This document shows positions 1-10,270 of a stretch of DNA of 64,000 nucleotides, piece by piece (position 1 is the stretch's first letter; each line of letters begins with the position of its first letter). The DNA is taken from assembly GCA_963565915.1 (NCBI GenBank), contig OY751495.1, positions 2,480,001-2,544,000 of the forward strand, read 5' to 3'. The DNA is from Entoloma clypeatum. Lineage: Eukaryota; Basidiomycota; Agaricomycetes; Agaricales; Entolomataceae. Under the pieces are notes generated by a model. It worked only from the letters and a program-made list of their open reading frames with translations. It did no database searches and was not told the DNA's origin. Made by a program: the position numbers and the translations under genes.

Positions 1-3000
1 CAAGGATGCAGACCGTAGTTGAGATAGAATGGTGTGTACTTTGTCGCTTGATGTTCTTTGTCATTGTACTGGAATTCTGCGATTGCGATCCATTCCGCCC
101 AATCATCTTGTAGATGGTTGACAAAGTTTCGTAAGAACACCTCAGTTTCCTGATGCGATCGTTCGGCCTGTCCATCAGTCTGTGGATGGTACGCAGTGGA
201 CAGATTTCTTTTGATCCCTAACATGCGGCAAAGTATCTCCATAAACTTCGCGGCGAACTGCGGTCCCCTATCGCTGATGATCTTCTTGGGAATTCCATGA
301 AGTTTCCATATCTGGTCCCGATAGATCTTGGCTAATCCTTCAGCCGATAGTTCCACGGTTGTCGGGATGAGATGAAGCATCTTTGAATGTCTGTCCGTGA
401 TGACCAGAATTGCGTTCTTCCCATCAGATTCTGGTATCGGTCCCACGACGTCAATCCCTATATCTTCCCATGGTTGACTTGGCGCGGCGTTAGGGTGCAG
501 AGGGGCGTGTCTCCTTTGGCGGCTGATCTTGTTGCGTTGACAGGTGTCACAACCTTTCACATACTTCTTTACGTCATGTAGGATGGTGGGCCACCAGTAG
601 GTGCGAGTGAGAAGTTCATGTGTTCGATACTGTCCTGGATGTCCTGCCACTGGTGCGTCGTGCGCTTCAAACATCAGTTCTTGGCGCAATTGTGGGTCTG
701 GTGGAACATAGACTCGTTCTCCTGCGTAGGTGATGCCATTTTCCTGCTGGTACCAGTGAGGATTCTTCTTCAGACCCTGGGCTACTTCTGTTTCCATGCG
801 ATTCGAGGCCTTGATGCGTACGATCCATGGGTTTTCGATGGTTGTGATGTTTCCGATTTTGATGGAATCAGATGTTTCACCCCCTTCAAAGAATTGTTCC
901 TCCGTGAACATCTCCATTTGTATCACATCTTCTGATTCCAATCGTTTCAAAAATAGTCCCTCCTTGAGCATTTGGTCGCTGTCCTGCGGCTCGAGTTCCG
1001 TCTCATACCAGGGTAAACGTGACAGGATGTCTGCTTTCGCGTTTGTCTTCCCAGGTACATGTCGCAATTCGAAGTCATAGTCTTGTAGCTTCATCTTCCA
1101 GCGCCTCTGTCGTTGGTTTAGGTCCTGAGGACGCCGGAAATACTCCAGGTTTTTGTGATCGGTTAAGATCTCGAAACGTTCCTTGGCTTCAAGTAGATAA
1201 TGTCGCCAGTCCTTCAGTGCTTCCATGACTGCCAAGAGTTCCTTGTCATAGATCTCGTAATTCTGTTCGGCCGCGGACATGGTCCGCGACAAGAACGCGA
1301 TAGGATGCCACTTGTCGTCTTGTTTCTGTGAGAGTACCGCTCCAATTGCATAACCCGATGCATCGGTTTCAACCCTGAACTGTCCGTCCGGTTTGGGCAA
1401 TGCCAAGACTGGTGCTGTCGTGATTGCCCGTATGAGACCTTCAAATGCTTCTTGCGCCGCTGGTCCCCATGTGAATGCTGTATTTCCCGTAAGTGTCATG
1501 AGTGGCTTTGCGATGTTTGAGTATCCTTCAATGAAGCGTCGATAAAAGTTGGCAAATCCCAGGAACCTCTGGACTTCCTTTTTTGATGTGGGTACTCGCC
1601 AGTTCCGGATTGTGTCCACCTTTTCAGTTTCCATCTCGACACGTCCTTCACCCACGACATATCCCAATATGGGGCATTTCGTTACTTCCCAAAGACACTT
1701 CTTCTCCTTTAGGAACAAGTCATTGTCCGACAGGATCTGCAAGATCTCTTCGGTATTCCGGGCGAGTTCTTCCTTGGTTTTACCAATAACCACTATGTCA
1801 TCCATGTAAATCACACAGATGCGCCGACGGATCTGATCCCTGAATAGGCTGGCCATCATCCGAGAGAACGTTCCCGGGGAATTGCAGAGACCGAAAAACA
1901 TGACCAATGGTTCAAACAATCCTCGGCTGGTCAAGAAGGCGGCTTTCCATTCGTCACCCTTTTTGATCCGCACATTATTGTATCCCCACATGATGTCCAT
2001 TTTGTTGAAGTAGACTGCGTCCTTCAATACATCCAAGAGGTCGTTGATGCGTGGGAGTGGGAATTTGTCCTTAACCGTGAATTTGTTAACCGTGCGATAG
2101 TCCTGTACCAATCGTTTGGAACCGTCTTTCTTGTTAATGAAGAAGCAGGGTGATGCATAAGGGGATTTGGACGGTCGGATCTTTCCGGTTGCCAGGCCTT
2201 CATCGATGAATTCGTCCAGTTCTTCTTGCTCCTTTTGGGTCATAGGGTACGTGTTTCCCCCTAGCTCCTTTGGTGCGTCCGGTGTAAGTTCGATGCCGTG
2301 GTCCCATTCCCTTTCCTTTGGGATCTTGTCAAAGTTTTCTTTTTCAAAAAGATGGGCAAAACGTTCAACATATGAGGGTCGTTTGGTTGTGGGAGGTGGT
2401 GTGGGAGTAACTGCTTCCAATATGGGGTCTCCGGGCTTCCATTTCTGATCTGATTTCTTGGGTGCGTCCTTGTCTTGTACTTCCACCATGCGAACCCGAT
2501 GTTTGCGACCATTAAGGTTAACCCTGAAATCCGAGTGTTTGGTTTGACACGTTGATGGGCATCGGTTGAATGTTACGGCGCCGGTCGTCCAATTGATTGT
2601 AGGGTTGTGGTGCACCAACCAATCATGTCCCAAAAGCATATCCGTTCTCCCAATGTCCAATACCATTGCCTCCATGGTTTCCTGGTGTGTTCCCAAGTCC
2701 AGCTTGACTTCGGCAAGTTTTTCTGCTTTCTGTTGTTGGTTTGGTGATCCATCCGCATTTAGGATTGATATGGGCTTTATTCCACGTGTGGGAAGGTTCT
2801 GTTCACGTACTATTCTGGGATGGATACATGTGCGTTCACATCCGCTATCGACCTCGGGTCGAATGGCCTTTGGTCCTCGTCGTGTTTTGATCTGAGCTTG
2901 CAGCTTGATCTCTCGTCGTTTCGGAGGTTTATCTCCCTTGACAATCTTAGTTGACGCAACGGCTCGCTTTGCAGGGATAACATAAGTTATATTGTCTGTA

Positions 3001-3083
3001 ACTGCACCAGGCAAGCGAGTTCGTTTAATGGATAAGGGTCGCGACTTAGCGTCGTTTAATCGGACCCTTCGGGAAAATCCTTC
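1..3083 (-). CDS. pol: Gypsy Pol polyprotein of G1 (protease, RT, RNase H, integrase), partial
   Basis: One open frame of about 1,027 codons with no stop, continuing past the left edge. Order from the N-terminus: aspartic protease (a DSGCERTC-type motif, near 2850), reverse transcriptase (KKDGSKRLVQDYR near 2110; YMDD box near 1800), RNase H (VETDASGYAIGAVLSQ near 1350), the zinc-binding HHCC region, and the integrase DDE core up to the edge. The frame overlaps the end of gag in the -1 register and has no convincing start of its own, so it is expected to be made as a Gag-Pol fusion by frameshifting. The two positions that are TGA in G2 and G3 are CGA (Arg) here. Coding capacity therefore looks intact within the window; whether the chromodomain end is intact cannot be seen. 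Confidence 0.88.
3034..3080 (-). promoter_or_regulatory. Predicted -1 frameshift signal at gag-pol junction of G1
   Basis: On the minus strand the heptamer GGATTTT (3080-3074) lies in the gag frame as G-GAT-TTT, six codons before the gag stop. Four bases later a 7-bp stem, AAGGGTC (3069-3063) with GACCCTT (3040-3034), encloses the gag stop and an inner CGAC/GTCG hairpin. A slip of -1 at this point leads exactly into the open pol frame. G-GAU-UUA is the known slippery site of mouse mammary tumour virus pro-pol, so the pattern fits X-XXY-YYZ with a near-cognate P site. Frame relation and stem are seen; frameshifting itself is inferred. Confidence 0.7.
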
Positions 3084-3925
3084 TCATCGGTCTCTATGGT
3101 GATGGTTTCATCGTCATCATCGGTATCTCCATCAGACACCTTCCTAATCTTTCCAGAGTTCTTCTTCGGCTTGCGGCAGTTGCGCGCAATATGTCCTTCT
3201 TGGTCGCAGTTGAAACACTTACGACCATCTTTCTTCTTTGGGGCTTTGCAGTCTTTGGCAAGGTGACCAAAGCGCTGACAGTTGTAGCAACGGGCTACTC
3301 CTGCTTTGTCGATCTCCATGGCTTTGCCTTGACCACCATAAGTGGTGCCCGATCCGGTGCGTGTGTCGCCACCCCCTCGGATGACTAATGCATGTCCCTC
3401 CATCTGTCGTCCCTTGTTTCGGATCTCCTTTGCGTAATCGGTGTACGTCTTGCCATCGCTGGCCACTTGTTCAGAAATTCTGCGGTTGACGTTCTTTTCC
3501 AGGATGTATTTCCCAGTTTCTTTGCCAAGGTTTGACAGCTTCAAGATCTCTTCGAATTCGTCCAAGAATTCGTCGATGGTGCGTTTCTCCTGTTTCAGGA
3601 CTTCGAGTTTCGCCTTGGCCGCTGCCGACTTGTTGGCAATAGAGAATCGCGTAGCGATGTCGTCTGAGAATCCTAACCAGGTGATGTTCTCGCCATCGGT
3701 GGCAAGGTCGTCTAATTTGTTGCTGGCCCAGTGTTTACCGGATCCTTCCATCATGCGGGATAACACCGCAAGAATCTTCTGATCGTCGGACAGGCCCTTC
3801 TGGAACCTGATGTATAATTTGGTGGCTTTCCACCACTCGTCGAAGGTGTGTCTGTCTTTGAACATCCCAGGATCTTTGATGATCTTGGACGTATCCATTG
3901 TTTGTACTGTCGGTGCTTCTGCCAT
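3056..3925 (-). CDS. gag: Gypsy Gag of G1 (capsid plus two CCHC zinc knuckles)
   Basis: 289 residues from the ATG beginning MAEAPTVQTMDTSK. A capsid-like region (DEWWKATKLYIRFQ, then FLDEFEEILKLSNLG) is followed by a basic stretch and two CCHC knuckles, CYNCQRFGHLAKDC and CFNCDQEGHIARNC, then an acidic tail ending KDFPEGSD. The tail coding sequence contains the predicted frameshift site. The G2 copy is about 90 % identical by eye and also uninterrupted. Coding-looking sequence continues upstream of this ATG, so the natural Gag may begin further up; see the separate leader entry. Confidence 0.9.
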   Translation of the reverse strand: MAEAPTVQTMDTSKIIKDPGMFKDRHTFDEWWKATKLYIRFQKGLSDDQKILAVLSRMMEGSGKHWASNKLDDLATDGENITWLGFSDDIATRFSIANKSAAAKAKLEVLKQEKRTIDEFLDEFEEILKLSNLGKETGKYILEKNVNRRISEQVASDGKTYTDYAKEIRNKGRQMEGHALVIRGGGDTRTGSGTTYGGQGKAMEIDKAGVARCYNCQRFGHLAKDCKAPKKKDGRKCFNCDQEGHIARNCRKPKKNSGKIRKVSDGDTDDDDETITIETDEKDFPEGSD

Positions 3926-4703
3926 GTCTAGAACCTGCGGAGTAGAAGAGGTGTCGGATTGTTGGGATGAAGATGGGGTTCGGGATACAGGTAGGGGTTG
4001 AAAATCAGTCCCTGTTCTAGGCGTCTGTTCGGTATCTGACTGCGCGGAGTCAAAAGTAAATTCGTCAGGGGACTCGTCGGCGGAATCGGTGGCAAAACGT
4101 TCGGGGTATTTCCTCTGTAGATCTCTAAGGAATCTCTGTTCCTGCGCGTCTGTTGGTCGCGAGAAGGGGTCAAGTCTCTCGTTTCGTGCCCAACAGTTGT
4201 ACTCGGTCTGTTGCTCGTTGGTGGTGAAGTGGGCGTAGATCTGCTGCTTCGAGTAAGACGTGGTGATGCGGCTCTGGGACGTCTCAACGTGAGCGTCCTA
4301 ATCAATCTTCTGATAACGGTTGTCTGGACACCAATAAACTCTCTGATCTCTGTGATCCGACCTGTCTGAGGTCCTTCTTGAACGCGAAAGCTTTCGAGTT
4401 CGTTCTGTCGGGCGTTGTAGCGCGCGATCTGGTGTTGTCGAGCAAGATGGATGCTCTCTGCTATCTCGCCGTGGGGGCGATGCTCGTCGTTGTCTAGTTC
4501 TTCGTCAAGCACCTGCTGTAGGATGCGATGGATCTCCGATTCGATGTACTGCTGGATGAGTGTAAAATCGATACTGTCTCGAGGACTTAGCTCCTCCTGT
4601 CGGGCTTCTGGCGTGCTGAATGGGTTACTGGTGAAGTCTTCAAAGAGGCGCGACGTCTTGACTCGTCTGGTAGTTGCTCTCTTCGCTCTGGGCGAACCTA
4701 ACG
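3926..4703 (-). other. Gag leader region of G1 with coding character but no ATG
   Basis: Between the primer site and the MAEAP start the minus strand holds two open stretches in different frames. The downstream one (about 4300-3926) is in frame with gag and reads as Ser/Gln/Asp-rich sequence (for example DESPDEFTFDS). The upstream one (about 4700-4300) reads as a charged, helical sequence including IQQYIESEIHRILQQVL. I see no ATG in either. They may be an N-terminal Gag extension broken by a frameshift, may start at a non-AUG codon, or may be non-coding leader. G2 keeps the downstream part in frame. Confidence 0.45.
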
Positions 4704-4716
4704 AGATTTAGCAACT
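4702..4716 (-). promoter_or_regulatory. Self-complementary primer-binding site of G1
   Basis: Starting two bases inside the LTR, the minus strand reads TTGCTAAATCT (4714-4704). This is the exact complement of the 11 bases AGATTTAGCAA at 4800-4790 in the LTR, 34 bases downstream of a TATA box and therefore where the mRNA is expected to start. The match stops at 11 on both sides. No tRNA 3'-end complement (TGG start) is present. This is the arrangement known for Tf1/sushi-type elements that prime reverse transcription with their own mRNA 5' end. Confidence 0.72.
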
Positions 4717-5084
4717 TGTTATGCGTAACAAACCGTTCCAAGGTTCGGGCAGAGTATGCAGGAAGATGGAAAGGCGAAGAGCAATGTGATTGCTAAATCT
4801 AAGGAATCTAGCTATAGTACAAAGGGTTTATATAGGTACTGACTATAGGCGATAGCATATGAGTCAGTGCTGCGCAAGGCAGTGTATCTGAGTAAGATAA
4901 CTGCGGAAGGCAGTGCGTCTGAGTAAGACGACTGCGGAATGAGTCAGACAGCTGCGGAAAGCGAGTCAGCGCGGGAGCGAAGTATACTAAAGGAAATAAA
5001 GTATAATACGATATGTGTAAGCGGGGGCCGATGAGTAAAAGTGAAAAAGTAAGCATATATGTCCGTAGTCGTTAGTCCGTAACA
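4717..5084 (-). repeat. 5' LTR of gypsy element G1
   Basis: On the minus strand it runs from TGTTACGGAC to GCATAACA (368 bp). Related LTRs are at 15613-16013 (plus) and 28326-28729 (minus), about 400 bp each, so this copy is somewhat shorter. It has a TATA box (TATATAAACC, 4834-4825), a predicted transcription start at 4800, and short repeated elements built on GACTGCGGAAGGCAGTG in U3. Confidence 0.88.
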
Positions 5085-5373
5085 ACAACAGACCGAGTAC
5101 AACCGCTGGGCACAAAACGAGAGACTTCACCCCTTCTCGAGACCAACAGACGCGCAGGAACAGAGATTCCTTAGAGATTTACAAAGGAAATACTCTGAAC
5201 GTTTTGCCACTGATTCCGCCGACGAGTCCCCTGACGAATTTACTTTTGACTCCGCGCAGTCAGATATTGAACAGACGCCTAGAACAGGGACTCATTTTCA
5301 ATCCTTACCTGTATCCCGAACCCCATCTTCATCCCAACAACCCGACTCCTCTTCTCCTCCGCAGACTCTAAAC

Positions 5374-6240
5374 ATGGCAGAAGCTCTGGCTGTACAAACA
5401 ATGGATACATCTAACATCATCAAGGATCCTGGGATGTTCAAAGACAGATACACCTTCAACGAGTGGTGGAAAGCCACCAAACTATACATCAGGTTCCAAA
5501 AGAGCCTCACAGACGATCAGAAGATTCTTGCGGTGTTATCCCGCATGATGGAAGGGTCCGGCAGACACTGGGCCAGTAACAAGTTAGACGCTCTTGCCGT
5601 TGACAATGAGAACATCACCTGGCTAGGTTTTTCCGATGACATCGCCACACGATTCTCCATCGCCAACAAGTTGGTCGCTGCCAAAGCGAGACTCGAAGTC
5701 CTGAAACAAGAGAAACGCACTGTTGATGAATTCTTGGATGAATTTGAAGAACTCTTGAAACTGTCAAACCTTGGCGAAGAAACTGGGAAATACATCCTAG
5801 AGAAGAACGTCAACCGCAGAATCTCTGAACAAGTGGCCAGCGATGGTAAGACGTACACCGATTACGCAAAGGAGATCCGAAACAAGGGACGACAGATGGA
5901 AGGACACGCACTGGTCATCCAAGGTGGCGGCGACATGCGCACCGGATTGGGTACCACTTATGGTGGTCAGGGCAAAGCCATGGAAATCGACAAAGCAGGA
6001 GTAGCCCGTTGCTACAACTGTCAACGCTTCGGTCATCTGGCTAAAGACTGTAGCGCTCCAAAGAAGAAAGATGGTTGCAAGTGTTTCAACTGTGACCAAG
6101 AAGGCCATATCGCGCGCAACTGCCGCAAGCCGAAGAAGAACTCCGGAAGGGTTAGGAAGGTGTCTGAGGAAGATGCCGAGAATGATGAAACCACAATCTT
6201 AGAAGCCGACGAGAAGGATTTTCCCGAAGGGTCCGATTAA
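5374..6240 (+). CDS. gag: Gypsy Gag of G2
   Basis: 288 residues, uninterrupted, from MAEALAVQTMDTSN. It has the same architecture as the G1 Gag: capsid-like helices, a basic linker, CCHC knuckles CYNCQRFGHLAKDC and CFNCDQEGHIARNC, and an acidic tail ending DEKDFPEGSD. The gag frame is preserved although the pol of the same copy carries two stops and lacks integrase. This could mean age has been short, or that Gag function was selected longer than Pol function. Confidence 0.9.
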   Translation: MAEALAVQTMDTSNIIKDPGMFKDRYTFNEWWKATKLYIRFQKSLTDDQKILAVLSRMMEGSGRHWASNKLDALAVDNENITWLGFSDDIATRFSIANKLVAAKARLEVLKQEKRTVDEFLDEFEELLKLSNLGEETGKYILEKNVNRRISEQVASDGKTYTDYAKEIRNKGRQMEGHALVIQGGGDMRTGLGTTYGGQGKAMEIDKAGVARCYNCQRFGHLAKDCSAPKKKDGCKCFNCDQEGHIARNCRKPKKNSGRVRKVSEEDAENDETTILEADEKDFPEGSD

Positions 6241-6262
6241 ACGACGCTAAGTCGCGACCCTT
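6216..6262 (+). promoter_or_regulatory. Predicted -1 frameshift signal of G2
   Basis: GGATTTT at 6216-6222 sits in frame as G-GAT-TTT. Stem AAGGGTC (6227-6233) pairs with GACCCTT (6256-6262). The gag stop (6238-6240) and an inner CGAC (6242-6245)/GTCG (6251-6254) hairpin lie in the loop. After a -1 slip the next codon starts at 6222, the register of the pol frame. The signal is identical to that of G1. Confidence 0.68.
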
Positions 6263-8552
6263 ATCTATTAAACGGACTTGCTTGCCTTGTATGACTGCAG
6301 ACAATAGAACCTATGTCATCCCTGCCAAGCGAGCCGCTGCGTTGACTAAGATTGTGAAGGGAGATAACCCGCCGAAAAGACGAGAAATCAGGCTGTTAGC
6401 TCAGCTCAAAACACGACGAGGACCAAAGGTTATCCGACCTGAGGTTGACAGCGGATGTGAACGCACATGCATCCATCCCAGGATAGTATGCGAACAGAAC
6501 CTCCCCACGCGAGGAATACCACCCATAGCAATTCTAAATGCGGATGGATCACCAAATCGACAACAGAAAGCGAGCCAACTTGCCGAAGTCAAGCTGGATT
6601 TGGGAGCACATCAGGAAACCATGGAAGCAATGGTACTAGACATTGGGAGGACGGACATGCTCTTGGGACATGACTGGTTGGTACACCACAACCCCACAAT
6701 CAATTGGACAACCGGCACGGTAACATTTAACCGGTGCCCAACAACATGTCGGACCAAACACTCGGATTTTAGGATTAACCTTAATGGTCGCAAACACCGG
6801 GTTCGCATGGTTGAGGTGCGCGACAAAGATGCACCCAAAAAGTCGGATCAGAAATGGAAGCCTGGAGACCCTATTTTGGAAGCTGTCACTCCCACACCAC
6901 CTCCCACAACCAAACGACCCTCATATGTTGAACGATTTGCTCATCTTTTTGAGAAAGAGAACTTTGACAAGATCCCAAAGGAGAGGGAATGGGACCATGG
7001 TATCGAACTTACACTGGACGCACCAAAGGAACTAGGGGGAAAGATCCGCCCGTCCAAATCCCCTTATGCCTCCCCTTGCTTCTTCATCAACAAAAAGGAT
7101 GGCTCCAAATGATTGGTACAAGATTACCGCATGGTCAATAAATTCACGGTCAAAGACAAGTTCCCACTCCCACGAATATCTGATCTCTTGGACGTACTGA
7201 AAGATGCGGTCTACTTCAATAAAATGGACATCATGTGGGGCTATAACAACGTCCGGATTAAGGAGGGCGATGAATGGAAAGCTGCCTTCCTCACCAGTCG
7301 AGGATTGTTCGAACCATTGGTCATGTTTTTCGGTCTTTGCAACTCCCCGGGAACGTTCTCTCAAATGATGGCTAGTCTATTCTGGGACCAGATCTGCCGA
7401 CGTATCTGCGTGATCTACATGGATGACATCATGGTTATCGGTAAAACCAAGGAAGAACTCGTGCGAAACACCAAAGAAATCCTACAGATCCTATCGGACA
7501 ATGATTTGTTCCTAAAGGAGAAGAAGTGTTTATGGGAAGTAACGAAATGTCCTATATTGGGATATGTGGTTGGTGAGGGACGTGTTGAGATGGAAACTGA
7601 GAAGGTGGATACAATTCGAAACTGGCGAGCACCCACATCAAAAAAGGAAGTTCAGAAGTTCCTTGGATTTGCTAACTTCTATTGACGTTTTATTGAAGGG
7701 TACTCAAACATCGCAAAACCTCTCACCGTGCTCACAGGCGGTACAGCATTTACTTGGGGACCAACAGAGCAGCAAGCTTTTGAAGGTCTCATACAGGCAA
7801 TTACATCAGCACCAGTCTTGGCATTACCGAAACCAGAGGGACAGTTCAGGGTTGAAACCGATGCATCGGGCTATGCAATTGGAGCAGTACTCTCTCAGAA
7901 GCAAGACGACAAATGGCACCCCATTGCGTTCTTGTTGCGGACTATGTCCGCGGCCGAACAGAATTACGAGATATATGACAAGGAACTCCTGGCGGTTGTG
8001 GAAGCATTAAAAGATTGGAGACACTATCTGCTCGAAGCCAGGGAACGTTTCGAAATCTTGACCGATCACAAGAACCTGGAATATTTCTGTCGTCCTCAGG
8101 ACCTGAATCAACGACAGCGACGCTGGAAAATGAAGTTACAAGACTATGACTTCGAATTACGGCATGTGCCCGGCAAGACCAATGTGAAAGCGGACATCCT
8201 GTCACGCTTACCCTGGTATGAAGCGGAACTCGAACCACAGGACAGTGACCAAATGCTCAAGGAGGGACTATTCTTGAAACGGTTGGAATCAGAAGATGTG
8301 GTACAAATGGAGATGTTCACGGAGGAACAATTCTTTGAAGGGGGTGAGACATCTGGTTCCATCAAAATTGGAAACATCACAACCATCAAAAACCCATGGA
8401 TTGCACGCATCAAGGCTTTGAACCGCATGGAGACAGAAGTAGCACAGGGCCAAAAAAAGAATCCTCATTGGTATCAACAATTCACCCTGTGTTCAACAAG
8501 ACCCTGTTGTCACCATATGAAACTCCGAAGTATGCCATCCAGAAAAAGAAAC
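6222..8552 (+). pseudogene. pol: G2 pol: protease, RT, RNase H with two TGA stops and integrase deletion
   Basis: The frame is entered by frameshift; the first in-frame ATG is at 6291. Protease (VDSGCERTC), RT up to FINKKDGSK, TGA at 7110-7112, RT continues ([11 protein letters not shown]), TGA at 7683-7685 inside the FYRRF motif, then RNase H (VETDASGYAIGAVLSQ near 7855) to HWYQQ at about 8484. Both stops replace CGA in G1. At about 8484 the sequence jumps to a segment that in G3 lies about 1 kb downstream (GTGTTCAA...CTGTTGTCACC), deleting the integrase zinc finger and catalytic core. The remainder is cut by N at 8552. Confidence 0.88.
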
Positions 8553-8994
8553 TGTTGAGAATACATTCTAGACGGATGTCTCGACAGTCAATCACATGTC
8601 TATAAACATGTGTATTCCCATATGGAGTTACATATGGAAGTGTTCTAGACTTAGAACAATCTAGACTCGCTCTAGATCCCTGACTCATTAGATATGTGTC
8701 AGACGTGCATAACATATGTCATGTTATGTCACATCATGTGCTTGTCACACTATGTGACTATAAGTCACATATTACCATATACGTGAGTTTATGGTTCTGC
8801 GACAGAACTCAGTTTGTACTTGTTTGTACATGGTCTGTGCGCATCCTTGTAGGTATAAATACTCGATGTATCTGTATCTGCAATAATAGGACTTTACCAA
8901 GTACCTTCATCACTCAAGCTCTTCTCGCTCTTCTTGCCTCCAATGTGAGTATCTTACCCAGGCTTCCCTGCGTATGTAGGTGTGCTGTTTGATA
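8553..8994 (+). repeat. 5' LTR of element N
   Basis: It begins TGTTGAGAATAC and ends GTTTGATA, so it has the usual TG start but ends TA rather than CA. U3 is rich in short palindromes built on CATGTG/CACATG/GTCACA. A TATA box, TATAAATA, is at 8854-8861. A splice-donor-like AAT|GTGAGT is at 8945. The 98-residue ORF across the LTR is the same in both LTRs simply because they are repeats; I do not call it a gene. Confidence 0.88.
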
Positions 8995-9011
8995 GGTTAT
9001 GGGCCCCGGAT
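8995..9011 (+). promoter_or_regulatory. Primer-binding site of N, half-tRNA(iMet) type
   Basis: GGTTATGGGCCCCGGAT follows the LTR with no gap. It is complementary to the anticodon stem-loop half of initiator tRNA(Met) (anticodon CAT within CCCATAACC), the primer type known from Drosophila copia, rather than to a tRNA 3' end. The same 17 bases follow the LTRs of copia elements A, B and D. Confidence 0.75.
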
Positions 9012-9106
9012 TGCCCGGTACAGTCTGCGCACTCTAACGGAGTTGCTGCGACTGTCTAGCCTGTTAGATACTAACCTGGCCTAGCCAGTGAGCGCGAGTT
9101 TTAAAA

Positions 9107-9605
9107 GCGCCCTTTGGGCTGCTACCGCCTCTTTAGCTAGTAGCATAGACTAGTCTAAGTTAGTTATCTGGTTTGATACTCGGAGGTTCCAGACTAGTGA
9201 GCGCCCTTTGGGCTGCACCTAGTTCTGATGTCCAAGACTAGCAAAGCGCCCCTAGGGCTGCATCTAGTTCTTGATCTAGACTAAGGCCTTTTATGGCCTA
9301 TGTCTATATTTGGACATTTTGTATAAAGCCTGTGGCTTGAGCGCCTTGATAGGCGGCCGCCACACCCCTGTGAAAAACCCTCTCTTGTATCTGCGCCTTC
9401 TTTTGGCTGCGATCTAGATTTGGGGTTTTCTCACGCTGTGTCATGTCCTGTCTGGCATTTGGTTTTAACCAAATCGAGTATATCTCGATGTGCTGATATT
9501 CGGACATCACGATTCTCAGGAACTTTCTGTTCCTTGAACCTTTTTCGTCGATCAATCTTGATCTATTGCACCCTGTACCTGATAGAAGCGCCCTTTTTGG
9601 GTTGC
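9107..9605 (+). repeat. Bulged GC hairpin repeats, first cluster (six copies) in N
   Basis: Copies at 9107-9122, 9201-9216, 9246-9261, 9341-9357, 9393-9410 and 9588-9605. Each reads GCGCC(n), a 3-8 base loop, then (n)GGC-N-GC. GCGCC pairs with GGC.GC, leaving one unpaired base (T in five copies, G at 9341). The second and third copies sit in a tandem repeat of about 45 bp that also includes GACTAG. All six fall inside the predicted leader intron. Confidence 0.8.
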
Positions 9606-10270
9606 CTCAGGAACTTCCCATTTTTTATCATGGTTGCACAATCTCAGATTTGATGCTGACTTAAAATCGTTCCTAGATGAAAGGATCTTGCATCTGCTTC
9701 CACTATGGTTTCATTCAAGCAAACCATTGGTCACACCATGACATCCGCGTTATTCAGCGTGATGATGGTTTCCACAGACGACACCTCTGTACTCTGGATT
9801 GCATGGTCACACCACGCATCCGGAAGGTGAAAGTCACGCAGCTGCGATACGGACGGCATGCACGCCATGTCTGTACTCGCAAATGTGGAAAGAAAAAAGC
9901 AGTATGCATCCCCATCTATATTCTCTTCACTTGTTGAACTTTGACTCTAGGATCCCTGGGCGCCACGCCCAAGTAACATCCGGAGAGCTCGAACGAGGGA
10001 CTTACCGTCCCCCTTCAATCATAGTGACGATGAAGAAAGGAGAATCACACCCGAGGTTACACCTGGGGTAATAAAGATGGAGCAATCGCCTGATCTATAG
10101 GCGACCGTCTTTATGTAAATACCACAGCATTGTGACCCTTAGTCACATAAAATAAAGGCTATTACATAAACTCTCTCTGACATGTGTCACAAACAATTCA
10201 GACAATACCTCTTATCGGTTCAAATTGGTCTTGAATATTTGCTGACCACTGTTTCTTTTTAGAAACAAAC

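Larger units (their letters stand above)
1..5084 (-). mobile_element. Ty3/gypsy chromovirus-type element G1, truncated by left window edge
   Basis: Read on the minus strand the order is LTR (5084-4717), primer site, gag leader, gag with two zinc knuckles, frameshift signal, then protease, reverse transcriptase, RNase H and integrase running off the left edge. The 3' LTR and chromodomain must lie outside the window. I read the pol frame codon by codon from about 3083 to 1 and found no stop, so this is the best preserved copy of its family here; G2 and G3 are sister copies with stops. The sequence right of the LTR (5085 on) matches interior sequence of the same family near 4219 in opposite orientation, so G1 probably inserted into G2. 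Confidence 0.9.
8945..10262 (+). other. Predicted leader intron of N, from 5' LTR to the gag start
   Basis: Donor AAT|GTGAGT at 8945 lies inside the LTR downstream of the TATA box. The acceptor, a pyrimidine tract CTGTTTCTTTTTAG ending at 10262, lies eight bases before the gag ATG, with a branch-like TGCTGAC about 20 bases upstream. Splicing would remove the U5 end, the primer site, six hairpin repeats and all upstream ATGs. The copia elements A, B and D show the same arrangement. This is inferred from signals only. Confidence 0.5.

Noticed and set aside
8696..8992. 98-codon ORF, repeated without change at 14558-14854
   Set aside because: It lies inside the two LTRs of element N; conservation follows from LTR identity, with no protein features.
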